From assembly GCA_013400975.1 (NCBI GenBank), contig WBMZ01000188.1:16001-80000 (forward strand): a DNA stretch of 64,000 nt, read 5' to 3'. Each line of letters starts with the position of its first letter. The stretch's first letter is position 1. The notes beneath the pieces are model-generated. The model was not told the DNA's origin. It worked only from the letters and a program-made list of their open reading frames with translations, and did not search any database. Of this stretch, positions 50,801 through 58,935 are shown in pieces. The translations under genes were made by a program, and so were the position numbers. The stretch is from Atrichornis clamosus (lineage: Eukaryota > Chordata > Aves > Passeriformes > Menuridae).

Positions 50801-52084
50801 CACGTAGGAGGTAACTGACTGCTCCTGCTCAATCCTTTTCATAATTCAAGAACAAATAATCACTGAGAAGCTTGATTAACATAAATGACTAAAACATTAA
50901 TCAAAGCTAGAATCTGTAGAATTTTCAAAAAGGGAAGTGAAAATCCAGTTATCTACAGGACAGAGATCACAATTTCTCTGAGTTTAATTATTATTCTTCA
51001 GTTGTAAGCTAAAAACATAATGTTAAAAAACTTCCTCCATGGGAAGATGCTTTCATAGCTGCCAATTATGTCTGCAGTATTTTCATTTGATTTATCCATC
51101 AGAAATGACATTAAAACAATTCTATCCCTCCCGTGAAGACACTTTCCAGTTTCTAATTCTGCAGACCCATCACACCTCTATGCCTTCACCACTGTTTTAC
51201 AATCTCCAGTTAATTGTAAACCAACTCTCAACTCTTACTCATTGGCGATTTCCTCAAGGCAGATGATGCTACTCCAAACATTTCTCCATCATCAACTCCA
51301 AACTCAGTAGCATCTTCAAAGTCATCTCCATCACTGTCACTAACCATATGAACATCAGTGCATTGCTGTATAAAAAAAACACACCAAAATCCACTGTAAG
51401 CTTCTATTACAGACATCATCTTCAGTGAAATACAAAATACATACACTGTGACAAATATTTACGTATTTCTATAAAAACACAATATACTGCATTTTATTTT
51501 ACTATTTTATACAGCATTATCAAAGCTTATTTTTAACACAAGTCTGGTTGACAGCAATATTACATTACAAAATGCATTATTAAAGAATGAAGGAACTTTC
51601 TCTGCATACACATATTTGAGCAAATTTTATCCAAAGTTAATGCTGTTTTCCATCTAACGGTACTAGAGCTGAGGTAACCGCGTAAGAAACAGTGAGAAAA
51701 GCCAAACCATGGGGGCTTTTAAAACGTGCAAGGAGCCATGGTCTCATCTCCCACTGTCAGATCTTTAGCTCTGATTTGTTTGCTTTGCTTTACCTCTTTG
51801 TATGCAATGACTCATTTACCCAGTTCCTTACTTTGTCACAATTACGTGTTGCAGGAACGGTAAATTGATTGTTTCAAGCTGCAATTCTATTGACATACTT
51901 GACAACAGAAGGGATGGTGACCACTGCAAAATGAGGTTTCCCTGCTTCTTTCTAGAGTAGGCAGGTAAAACAAAGATGATGTTCTTACCTCCTCTGACTG
52001 TTCCCTTGTTTGTACAGGTGAAGATCTTCTTCCAACTGTAAGTCGATGGCAAGGAAAAGTCAGTCCCGAAACAGCTAGAGTCAT
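11634..52084 (-). CDS. FAF1: FAF1, FAS-associated factor 1 (partial, ten joined internal exons)
   Basis: Joined minus-strand coding sequence: 51989-52084, 51239-51365, 50328-50391, 49298-49379, 40448-40602, 28514-28650, 25915-26003, 16292-16372, 15869-15946 and 11634-11849 (1125 nt, 375 codons, no stop). FAF1 is a scaffold that brings ubiquitinated clients to the p97/VCP-NPL4-UFD1 complex through its UBX domain. It also binds FAS, FADD and caspase-8 and restrains NF-kB signalling; this is family knowledge, not visible here. What is seen: the end of the second ubiquitin-like domain, an acidic linker with CK2-type serines, the UAS thioredoxin-like domain, a charged helix and most of the UBX domain including its FPR loop. 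Residue numbers follow human FAF1 from memory; the 375 codons fit residues 249-623 with no indel. The N-terminal 248 residues and last 27 or so residues are outside the window. The nearest relative, FAF2/UBXD8, is excluded by the UBX and UAS sequence. Confidence 0.97.
11850..15868 (-). other. FAF1: FAF1 intron 17 (4.0 kb)
   Basis: The intron runs from donor GTGGGA at 15868 to acceptor CAG at 11850. It is AT-rich and holds no supported gene. The first 500 nt next to exon 18 (12000-12340) contain dense AATTA, AATTG and CAAGTG words and look like a conserved noncoding block. A run of A10 lies at 12705-12714. Confidence 0.85.
12000..12340. promoter_or_regulatory. candidate conserved noncoding element next to UBX exon
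   Basis: About 340 nt starting 150 nt upstream (coding strand) of exon 18. It contains AACTAATTAAAA, TACGTAATTTAATCA, GAATAATTGTCAAGTGGCC (a CAAGTG word as bound by NKX2-type proteins), CAATTGCTTCC and CAGTAATTGACC. High motif density without repeats suggests a regulatory block. No experimental or alignment evidence is available here. Confidence 0.33.
15869..15946 (-). CDS. FAF1: FAF1 exon 17 (charged helical linker)
   Basis: The exon is 78 nt, phase 0 at both ends, 26 codons from REAQEREMAEQF to KEQEEERE (about residues 526-551). The acceptor is TTTGTTAG above 15946 and the donor is GAG|gtggga at 15868. It continues the charged helix of exon 16 and ends in EEERE, which joins AIRLSLEQ of exon 18. 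Gln replaces human His in REAQERE. The donor gtggga is not strong, but the downstream join restores the expected protein exactly. Both short exons are multiples of three, so skipping either or both would keep frame. Confidence 0.96.
15947..16291 (-). other. FAF1: FAF1 intron 16 (345 nt, shortest in the window)
   Basis: This short intron lies between the two linker exons, with donor gtgtgt at 16291 and acceptor TTAG at 15947. Apart from the splice signals I see nothing notable in it. Confidence 0.9.
16292..16372 (-). CDS. FAF1: FAF1 exon 16 (charged helical linker, first UIM-like motif)
   Basis: The exon is 81 nt, phase 0 at both ends, 27 codons from DEREARENVKREQD to SLEADRAK (about residues 499-525). 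The acceptor is CCTTTAG above 16372 and the donor is AAG|gtgtgt at 16291. The sequence is rich in Glu, Arg and Lys with heptad-like spacing, so a long helix or coiled coil is likely. QDEAYRISLEAD is the family-conserved motif shared with FAF2/UBXD8 and UBXD7. Its Ala-x-x-x-Ser core resembles a ubiquitin-interacting motif. It differs from human by Ile for Leu in YRISLE. Only 345 nt separate it from exon 17. Confidence 0.96.
16373..25914 (-). other. FAF1: FAF1 intron 15 (9.5 kb)
   Basis: The intron runs from donor gtgagc at 25914 to acceptor TTTAG at 16373. It has a GC-richer patch at 16560-16940, an A13 run at 18605-18617, a homeodomain-motif cluster at 21060-21150, a 17-nt tandem duplication at 22419-22452, and several chance-length open frames on both strands (the longest, 167 codons, at 17108-17611) with no recognisable family. 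No gene is supported. Confidence 0.85.
22415..22454. repeat. 17-nt tandem duplication, two copies
   Basis: The unit ACTTAAGAGGAACTGAT is followed directly by ACTCAAGAGGAACTGAC, two copies with two T/C transitions, flanked by TGAC and ACG. This is a small local duplication with no known role. Confidence 0.85.
25915..26003 (-). CDS. FAF1: FAF1 exon 15 (end of UAS domain)
   Basis: The exon is 89 nt. It completes the split Gly codon with GT and encodes GNTTVDELMMRLMAAME through QQQEDIKDE (about residues 469-498), ending in phase 0 at GAG|gtgagc. The acceptor is TTGCTAG above 26003. The DELMMRLMAAMEIF helix closes the UAS domain, and the following QQQEDIKDE begins the long charged linker to the UBX domain. 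Ser replaces human Thr in IFSAQQQ. The neighbouring introns are 9.5 kb (downstream) and 2.5 kb (upstream). Confidence 0.96.
26004..28513 (-). other. FAF1: FAF1 intron 14 (2.5 kb)
   Basis: The intron runs from donor gtacag at 28513 to acceptor CTAG at 26004. An A14 run lies at 26101-26114. A TGAGTCA (AP-1-type) word lies near 27414. Nothing else stands out. Confidence 0.85.
28514..28650 (-). CDS. FAF1: FAF1 exon 14 (UAS domain, cis-Pro strand)
   Basis: The exon is 137 nt: it closes the split Arg with G, encodes 45 residues from FLTMCTRHFG to NEVLNVIQ (about residues 424-468), and leaves the first G of a Gly codon. The acceptor is CCCACAAG above 28650 and the donor is G|gtacag at 28513. TDQFPLFLIIMG matches the cis-proline strand of the thioredoxin-like fold, and the exon otherwise departs very little from human FAF1. 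The donor gtacag is weaker than the others in this gene, but the phase and the match leave little doubt. Confidence 0.97.
32024..32090. repeat. AT-rich low-complexity tract
   Basis: Almost pure A and T over about 65 nt, with TTAATTAATTTTTATTAA and later TTTATTTAATATTA. This could be simple sequence or a site where a nuclear-matrix or homeodomain protein binds; the sequence alone cannot tell. Confidence 0.6.
33488..33502. repeat. A15 homopolymer
   Basis: A run of 15 A on the plus strand, with no adjacent element or processed transcript recognised. Confidence 0.9.
35730..36010. promoter_or_regulatory. candidate conserved noncoding element
   Basis: A 280-nt block with complex, non-repetitive sequence inside an 11.8 kb intron. 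It includes GCAGTAATTATGAC, GAACAATTACTGAG, TAATAAAGTCATTAG, GTTCGTTAGGACAATTGC and GATCTTGACATTC. Repeated TAATTA/AATTA cores, AATTG cores and rare CpGs are typical of deeply conserved vertebrate enhancers. This is a composition-based guess; conservation was not measured. Confidence 0.35.
40448..40602 (-). CDS. FAF1: FAF1 exon 13 (UAS domain, middle)
   Basis: The exon is 155 nt: 51 codons from RKLLAIYLHHDESVLTN to WDMTKEANRA (about residues 372-422), plus AG of a split Arg codon. The acceptor is TTTTCCAG above 40602 and the donor is AG|gtaaga at 40447. It holds the core strand LLAIYLHH, followed by DESVLTNVFCSQMLC, where thioredoxins would carry their redox CxxC; the two cysteines here are four residues apart (CSQMLC), so a thioredoxin-type active site is absent. 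WAWD, a hallmark of this UAS group, is intact. MTKEANR replaces human LTKDSNR, conservative changes only. Confidence 0.97.
40603..49297 (-). other. FAF1: FAF1 intron 12 (8.7 kb)
   Basis: The intron runs from donor gtaagt at 49297 to acceptor CCAG at 40603. It holds the clearest transposable element of the window, a CR1 fragment at 41205-41390 in antisense to the gene. It also has a GC-richer stretch at 43740-43960 in which several overlapping open frames occur by composition. No gene is supported. Confidence 0.85.
41205..41390 (+). mobile_element. CR1 LINE fragment, 3' end
   Basis: This is a 5'-truncated chicken-repeat-1 retrotransposon tail. It has the typical wording GGAACAGGCTGCCCAGGGA, then CCATCCCTGGAAGTGTT, then CTTGGAGTCTTTTCCAACC, and ends in ATTCTATC, the decayed CR1 terminal octamer. 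CR1 ends in short ATTCTATG-type repeats rather than poly-A. It lies antisense to FAF1, as most intronic LINE copies do. Substitutions from the consensus I remember suggest an old copy. This element is the main evidence for a sauropsid, most likely avian, genome. Confidence 0.88.
49298..49379 (-). CDS. FAF1: FAF1 exon 12 (UAS domain, first part)
   Basis: The exon is 82 nt: one base closing a split Arg codon, then 27 codons from YGDCHPVYFIGS to FYGKARD (about residues 345-371), ending in phase 0. The acceptor is CCAATAG above 49379 and the donor is GAT|gtaagt at 49297. It contains the GSLEAAFQEAF helix typical of UAS domains of the FAF1/FAF2/UBXD7 group. UAS domains have a thioredoxin-like fold but no CxxC active site; in FAF1 and FAF2 the domain is reported to bind long-chain unsaturated fatty acids. 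Compared with human from memory, Tyr replaces Phe in VYFIG and Gly replaces Val in FYGKARD. Confidence 0.96.
49380..50327 (-). other. FAF1: FAF1 intron 11 (948 nt)
   Basis: The intron has donor gtaagc at 50327 and acceptor ATAG at 49380. It is AT-rich, and I see nothing in it besides the splice sites. Confidence 0.88.
50328..50391 (-). CDS. FAF1: FAF1 exon 11 (entry to UAS domain)
   Basis: This is a 64 nt mini-exon. It completes the split Met with TG, encodes PENAENEGDALLQFTAEFSS (about residues 324-343), and ends with AG of a split Arg codon. The acceptor is TTTTTCAAG above 50391 and the donor is AG|gtaagc at 50327. It leads from the acidic linker into the first helix of the UAS domain. Both split codons are restored exactly by the neighbouring exons, which is the main reason for accepting so short an exon; it matches the human protein almost residue for residue. 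Confidence 0.93.
50392..51238 (-). other. FAF1: FAF1 intron 10 (847 nt)
   Basis: The intron has donor gtaaga at 51238 and acceptor TCAAG at 50392. It interrupts a Met codon (A|TG). I see nothing else of note. Confidence 0.88.
51239..51365 (-). CDS. FAF1: FAF1 exon 10 (acidic linker with CK2-type serines)
   Basis: The exon is 127 nt: 42 codons plus the first base of a split Met codon (A|TG). It begins QCTDVHMVSDSDGDD and ends ALRKSPM. The acceptor is ATACAG above 51365 and the donor is A|gtaag at 51238. The segment is strongly acidic (DGDDFEDATEFGVDDGE) and probably disordered. The two serines in VSDSDGDD fall at positions 289 and 291 by human numbering, the reported CK2 phosphorylation sites of FAF1, and both keep acidic residues downstream. 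Position 282 is Cys, where the human protein has Ile as I recall. The segment lies in the region described as binding death-effector domains in human FAF1. Confidence 0.95.
51366..51988 (-). other. FAF1: FAF1 intron 9 (623 nt)
   Basis: The intron has donor gtaaga at 51988 and acceptor TACAG at 51366, preceded on the coding strand by a T-run polypyrimidine tract. Nothing else is seen. Confidence 0.88.
51989..52084 (-). CDS. FAF1: FAF1 exon 9 (end of second ubiquitin-like domain)
   Basis: The exon is 96 nt, phase 0 at both ends, 32 codons starting MTLAVSGLTFPC and ending REQSEE (about residues 249-280). The acceptor is TTTGTAG just above 52084 and the donor is GAG|gtaag at 51988. It carries the last strand of the second ubiquitin-like domain, with the conserved PCHRLTVGRR stretch, and then enters a polar linker. 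The first 12 residues differ from human at several places (T for C, V for E, TF for SY) while the rest is nearly identical, so this end of the domain tolerates change. The next exon upstream should encode the core of this domain; it was not found in the 11.9 kb to the right edge. Confidence 0.95.
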
Positions 52085-54277
52085 CTACAAACAAAGCAAT
52101 GGTCCTTTATTAAAGCCATAGTCTCAATTAAGGGTTGGGGATATTTTTAAGGTTGTTTTGAGAGTCAAACAAAAGAGTGCGTTATTTAAACAAACACAAA
52201 AAAGCCTGAAAAATTAAAATGATTCCTTACATTAAAATATTCAAGGAAACGTCAACTGAGTTTTACTGGTGTGTATGCACAGAGCATCAAAACACACTAC
52301 GTGGAACTGCAAACTCAAAAGTGCCTCAAATTATTATTTTCTCCTAAATCAGTACAGAAGTTTGAAACATTAGTTGTATGTGCCAACTTTTACAGTGTTA
52401 TGCTTTGATGACGCAAAAGTACATTTTAAATTGCAAATCAAGAAGCAAACATTAAAGTGAAGATGATAAGTACTGATACAACTAACTAAAAACAGTTAAG
52501 TCATCTTGACAAAAACATTATTTTGAAAGAACAGTTTACCAGCACACATTGCAACAGACACTGTCACACTGGCAACTTAAAAAAAATACATTTAATCTTT
52601 TTGGTCATTTTAAATATCAAGGGTGCATGCCACGTTTCTCATATGAACAAAGACACACACAAAGCAAACAGTGCTGGTGACAGTGCAGTCAGAACAGACA
52701 GGATGGATGCTCAGCAACCAGTGCCAACAGAAGCAGCACTTTTGCTCATTGCTGTATGCCTAAATCTCAATTTTTAAGAGCTATCAAGGCAACAAAATGG
52801 AAAAAATCTGCTGTCAGTTGAAAGACAAAATTATGATGATGCCTGCCAGCACACAGCAATAATATTTGACAATCTGATCACACATTGCATTTAAAAATGC
52901 ACTTATAATGCCTAAAAATGTGCAATGTCCACTCTGTGACCAGAACCACCGGTGCCATCCCTGCATTTCCAGCAGCCTTCACATATTTCATTGAGCAGCA
53001 CCAGCGCCCACCCAGCCTCCTGCCTCTTCTGGAGAGAACCTCAGTCCAGGATCAGGAAGGTCAATGACCACAAGTAGGACCTTCAGAAGCACCTAAGCCC
53101 TATCTTGATAACATGTGGACTGATTTTACAATGTGAGTAGCTCTTAAAGAAAGACAGTTGATTATTTTTGGCAATAACGAAGTATTTGATGCTGCACAGT
53201 TCTCAGTGATGTGGAGAAGGACAGTCCTGGCTATAAGTTTAAAGTATTGTTTCTAATGGTTCCTTCAGAACAAACACAGAGAGGACAGAAAAATACCTAG
53301 AACCTATAAAACGTATTAGTATTTCTGCAGGGTACAGAATGAAAGATTTACATTATATATTTCAGCAATATAGCATTCTCCTAATTAGACTGCAAAAACA
53401 TTAAGGTAAAATACATTTCAGTCATCCTCAACAAAAATCCAAGAATAAATCATAAGCCTTAAATTTCATTTACTGCCATGAGCACTGAAAATACCCCATT
53501 TACTTTTTATACATAATTCAGAACGACTTTATCACTTGTCTGCTAGAACTCACAAAGATTTAATTTGCTGCAGGTTGAAGCAGGCTGATTAAGCAGGCTG
53601 GTTACCAAATGAATGTTAACCTGTCTGAACTAGCCTACTGTCACATTCTCATAGCAAGGTTAAACAGAAGTTTAGCTGTGTAAAAAGCCCAGCAATCATC
53701 TTAAAGGAAGTGAGTTATAATACTCTGGAGCAAATGAAATATTAAAAACGACACACAGGTCAAGATCAATTACCTATGAAACTCCTGTGACAAGAGCGTA
53801 AGAACTGCATTCTCTGTAATAATCTGCCACTCCAATTATTATTTTTATAAGCTTTTTATAATAAACAAAACCCAACTGTTATAAAACCTGAAACTCTGCC
53901 CTGTACTACCACACTATATAAAATGCTGGTGAAACACACACACTCATTAACCACACACAGACTACAGTTCCCTCTCTCACAGCATCAAATACCCTGACAG
54001 ATGCCTCGAAAGGCTCCCGGTATCTTTTACGTGCACATTAAAGAGAGAGTGGTAAGATCAAGCAGGCAGTGTTTGTGCTGCTTCATCACTTGGCCCAATC
54101 GCAGGGTGTTGCAATTCCAATTTGCAACCCTATATTATGGTGTCAAAGCGTCTCTCAAACACGAGCTGACAGCAGAAGGGGTTCCACATCAGAGCCTGTT
54201 TCATCCCATTCTCCAGACAGTCGCTGGAATGTTGGGGGTTTGTGCACATGGGTGTGAGAAATCACCCTCCCTTTTGC

Positions 54278-54294
54278 TTTTTTTTTTTTTTTTT
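54278..54294. repeat. T17 homopolymer
   Basis: A run of 17 T on the plus strand, the longest homopolymer noticed in the window. No element body is attached to it, so it is not treated as a retrotransposon tail. It splits a 177-codon chance open frame into parts that depend on the exact T count. Confidence 0.9.
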
Positions 54295-57200
54295 GATAAG
54301 TTTTTTGCAAAGGAAAGGCTAGGAGAAATAGCAGCTCTGCCTTCATTCCAAAATAAACTAGCAGTATCAACAATCGACCAGAATAAAGTTATCTTCATTG
54401 GAAGACAGAGTCCTCTTGCAAGAAATACTCTTGCTTTACTCTGGAAATCACAAAAAACACCAAGACTAAGCAAAAGATTACTTTCCAGGCAGCTCAGCCT
54501 GGTGTCATGGACAGCAAACCTCAACTTCTCCTAGGCCAATGTAGTGATGGGAGTACCCACTGAAGTGTCTCAGTGGCAAGAACTGTAGATCTCAGACTGC
54601 TCTTGGAGAGGTTTTTTCTGAATACTGCACCTGCCAACTCCCAAAAGGAGCTGCAGGTACACAAACCCCTGTGTTGCAGCCACCTTCTCATGGGAATGCA
54701 CAAACTTTTAATACCAACCCCATAACTGAAAAAGCTGTTTTGTAGCCTCAGTACCTGATTACCCATATTCTCTAACTTATGAGCCCATCTGGTTGTGCAA
54801 AAACTCAAAAGTCATTAACTTTTCGGAAATTTTTTTTGCATGAAAACCACCACTATGTGGCTACTACAGCTGGAATGGGATGGCATTCACATGCACAAGA
54901 AAAGGCACTGCAAGACGCACGTGCAGGACTGAAAGTGCACAAAGGTTACTTGAGATAGGTTTTAACTACTAAGAGAAAGACTGCTACAAAATCTAACAAT
55001 TTGGAGAGGAAAGAATTAGTCTGGTGCTCACTTGTGCTTTCCAACCCTAAGACACTAATACTATTTGTAAATGCTTAGTGTAAGATGATTTGTATTTCAA
55101 TTGCCAGCATTAGTAATTGAGGGATAAAGTTAAGCAACATCTTTTTTGATCCAAACATGCAGGATTCTTTGTCAACCATCCAGATTAACCCAGAAATATT
55201 TGCCAAATCTGGAGTGAGACCAGATGCTTTAAACAATAAATTATTTTTCCTGTTAGAAAGCATTATTTTTATGTAGAAGCTTCTAGAAATATCATTCAGA
55301 ACAGTCTAACCCCACTATTATTTCCAAATATTTCATGATACAAATACGTCTGTAGGAGAGAAAGAAATCACTGAGCACATGTAATTCCAGAGTGCTGCCA
55401 TATCGTGCTCAGGATAATAGGAAAAATTACAAGTCCATAATCTCAGAAGTTTGTATCTTCTAGAAAGAGTTTGTTGGCACCGCTTAATTCCCACCCTTGC
55501 AGACTTCTGAAATTACAAATGAAGGAACAAACTCAGTCTCTTGTACCAGTGCAGAGGTATTTAATCAAGAGATGTGAGAAAGATAAACAGTAGAAGGAAC
55601 ATGAAGGGATGACACCAGCAGAAAGCTCCAGCAGCAGAACTTGCTTCACTGAGAAATGCTGATACAAAAATTATAAGATCAGTGCACTGCATCAGGAAAA
55701 TAGGAATTGGACACGACAAATTGGCCTTCCTCATGTTCAGCCACACATTGATGGAGAAAAATAGCATCTCAAAAGAGATCTGAATGGCAACCACATCTAA
55801 TGAGGAAAGTGAGGGAAGCTCTAAGAGCTTTCTAATGCCTTACAGAATATAGTTGGACACTCAAAGTGTCCAGCTTAAGGCAATAATCTGTAAAGAACTG
55901 TTACTCATCCTCAATCATTGAGAGCTTGTGCTGTTCACAGGATACCTGTCACCAACAGATCCCTTCTCTCTCAAGGGATAAAGCTTTTTTTTAACAAGAA
56001 CTATTCAGAACAAGTAAGTGTAAGATATAATGTTAAGGAAAGTAGGAATATTGATTTAGTTTGTGCTCTTTGTTAAGCTTTCGATTGCTACAAGAGTAAT
56101 GAGAGTTTTGAGGTTTTGGAGTGTGTGACCTCTGATTTGCTTTAATGTCCATTAATGCATCTACCTAAACATACACCTACTGGTTAATTAGAGCAACTTA
56201 TTAAATGAAGCCCTTCAGCTGCACCACCCAGTACTTGTCAGTTTTTTAAAAAACCTGCTTTTGGCTGTTTAAATGACCACTGAAAAGGAGAAACTATTTC
56301 AGTCACTGTAACAGGATAATTTTATTGTTTGAGCTACTCAAATGATGAACCCTTTCCAACTCAGTGGAGAGGTATTTTTCCATGACAAAAATAATTTCTA
56401 ATATCATATTTTGGACATGAACTAGAGATTCTTGATCATTTGCTTGCAGAAATTCAAAGGTCAAACTGTAAATCTCACAAAGCATCAGAGAGAAATTCAG
56501 AGAACACTTGATCCATATGCAAAGGAAAAGATTCTATCAGTGATGCCAGATTTCACTTGCTCACACACAGCAAGTGAAACAACAGGCATTATCTGCAATG
56601 GCAAATGAAATGGCAACCCAAAGACAAAACAAAAACCTCCTGGATTTTTAATATGAAGTTAAAAGATCATAAAAAGAAATGTAATTTCTGTGTAACTTTA
56701 CTGCTATGAATCAGTCAAATTATTCAAGTAGATGTACTTCCACTACAGCATCAAGTTTAGCTGTATATAATCTGCTTCAATAGGAAATTAAATGGGGGAA
56801 TTCTCATAGCACAATTTCCTCCTGAGATAAAGGAAAAAAATCCATGTTTTCTGCCTTTAATACTCAGAGATAAGTTAAGCAAACAAGATTGTGGTGTACA
56901 AAATAAAAAGCATGTTTTCCGATACTTGACTCTCCTCCATAAATCTCCCATAAAAAGGGCTCTTCCCAGAGGTTGCTTAGCAGGCTGCAGTACACACACG
57001 GGGGTTTGTAATACACATGTATCACACCAAAAATTCTTCATCAGAAACAAATGCACTGTTGCCTACAGACTGAAACCTAATCCTGGTTCAAATACTCCGT
57101 GTGACAGCCCTTTCACCATGCTCAGAATGTGAGTTGCTTACCTGGTTTACTCACTGATACACTGCTGACTATAAAGAAAGAAACATGACCGAGTACATTT

Positions 57201-57625
57201 CATAACATGCCATGCTCAATTATACAAAACAACCTAAGAGAGGTGCCCATAGCAAAATACTCAAAGACTGGCAGGTGTTTCCTCTGTGAAAATTTCACTT
57301 CCATATTATTTGATCCTTTTTCTTGTTGGAGTAATTGCTGTGGTGTTTTTCTCCCCTCATCAGGTAAGAGACAGGCTAAGGATAGATGGGTGAGCAGGGA
57401 GCATTATCAGTTTTCATATTAAAGCATTTCAGTTTGCATATTAAACTTACCATTCTGTTATCTGACCTTTTATTACAGCATAAGCTAATTCCCTGAGTAC
57501 TATAAATGACACTATGGATGTCTGTATGTATGCATTTTCTTGAAGATACAGGGGAAAAACCACAACTATGTGAAGTATCAGAAGGAACAAAAACTCTGAA
57601 AAGGAACATTTCTGTCTTCATTTTT

Positions 57626-57650
57626 CTATTACACTTCTCTATTACACTTC
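57626..57650. repeat. 13-nt tandem duplication, two copies
   Basis: CTATTACACTTCT is followed at once by CTATTACACTTC. The copies are identical over 12 nt, so the duplication is recent or slippage-prone and may vary between individuals. Confidence 0.85.
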
Positions 57651-58839
57651 ATTACTAGCTGGACTTGGATACAAGGGGATCAAATGCTTTCACAGCCCAA
57701 GTGCACTGACAGTAGGTAAGGAATAAGACAATTCATCAGTTTTCTACACTTTGGCATGGCTGCTGCAGGGGAGCCTTTCCTCATCTCGAGGTTTAGTCCA
57801 TTCTCTCTCCTTTTAGCCTGGGTAGGCAACATTGTGCCAAGTAAAAAATTCTTCTCCATTCTTAGTGCAGACAGACTTCAGTTTCGATGTCTGCAAGGCA
57901 TATTCATCATGGCTAATCCCTTCTTGCTGGGCAGATCTCTGAAGGATTCAAACAAGTTCATTTCTCCCAGCCTTCCAAGACGTCATCTATCTCTCTTCAT
58001 TGGACAAATTAAGTTTCCTATTCAAAAAGATTACCACATGAACTGTGCAGAAAGGGGAATTAGAGAGAAATACTTACAGCAGGGCTAGATGAAGGCACAG
58101 ACCTATGCCTCATACCTCAGGTCTTTAGGTCAGAATCTCAGGGTGATCTAGGGAACTGCAGAGCAGTTCAACTCAACTTTACTGCCCCTAAAAGGGGCAC
58201 AAGAACAAATTATAAACCAATCTATTTAGAAAATAAGTTATTCTTCTTGCTGCTCACCATTGGAGCAAGACTGGTCAGGCTGCTCCACAGCTGAGGCTGC
58301 TGCGGCTCCCAGCTCACTCACAATCCCATTTTCCGTTTGCAACCTATCCTTTATGAGATTGAAGCAGTGAGCAAAACATAAAGCAAGGAATATTTGTGTA
58401 GTGGATGGGATATAGCAGTTAATATGGCATATAGGAAAAATCCAAGTGTAAAAGGCAGGGAGGAATGTAGAGCAAGTGAGTGAAGTTCTGCTTCCACACT
58501 TGAAATGTAAGTGGGAAGTTGTACATTAAATGAACAATTGAATAAAATTGTGGTTTCTAAATGCATTCAGCATAGCCCATGCATATGAATATTGAACCAG
58601 GGGAAATAAGAGTGATGGGAACTCTTCAGTATTTTTTTGCAATTCTCTAGAGAATATCAGATGGCTCCACACTCGTTCCTGGCTGGAAACACAGAGAAAC
58701 CAATCCATGCAAGAAAGAGGTGATAGACTCCCAAGCAACTCAGGTTATTTCTGAAAATACTCAGAGTCTCATTATTTCAAGAAAAATGACACTATGACAT
58801 GAGAGAGCCTTGATATGAACTTGTTCTTGCCATGGCTGT

Positions 58840-58935
58840 GGCTCCTGGTGTTTAACCAAGCATTATCAACAGTGTGTGGGCAGCCTGTTGTGCTCAGACA
58901 AACCCTCACTAAATTCCTTGGAAACAAACAGGTGA
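58840..58935 (-). mobile_element. possible decayed CR1 scrap, reverse orientation
   Basis: GTGGGCAGCCTGTT followed by ACCCTCACTAAATTCCTTG follows the reverse complement of the CR1 3' region (TGGGCAGCCTGTTCCAG, ACCCTCACAGTAAAGAATTTC). The flanks do not extend the match clearly, so this is tentative. Confidence 0.35.

Noticed and set aside
54001..54534. 177-codon plus-strand open frame, the longest in the window
   Set aside because: It runs through a T17 homopolymer read as Phe codons, matches no family I know, has no splice or promoter context, and would break with a one-base change in the T run. Chance is the simplest account.
55020..55075. TTTCCAACCCTAAGACACTAATACTATTTG, which resembles a CR1 3' end
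   Set aside because: The upstream CR1 body is absent and the terminal octamer is not convincing, so the likeness is probably chance.
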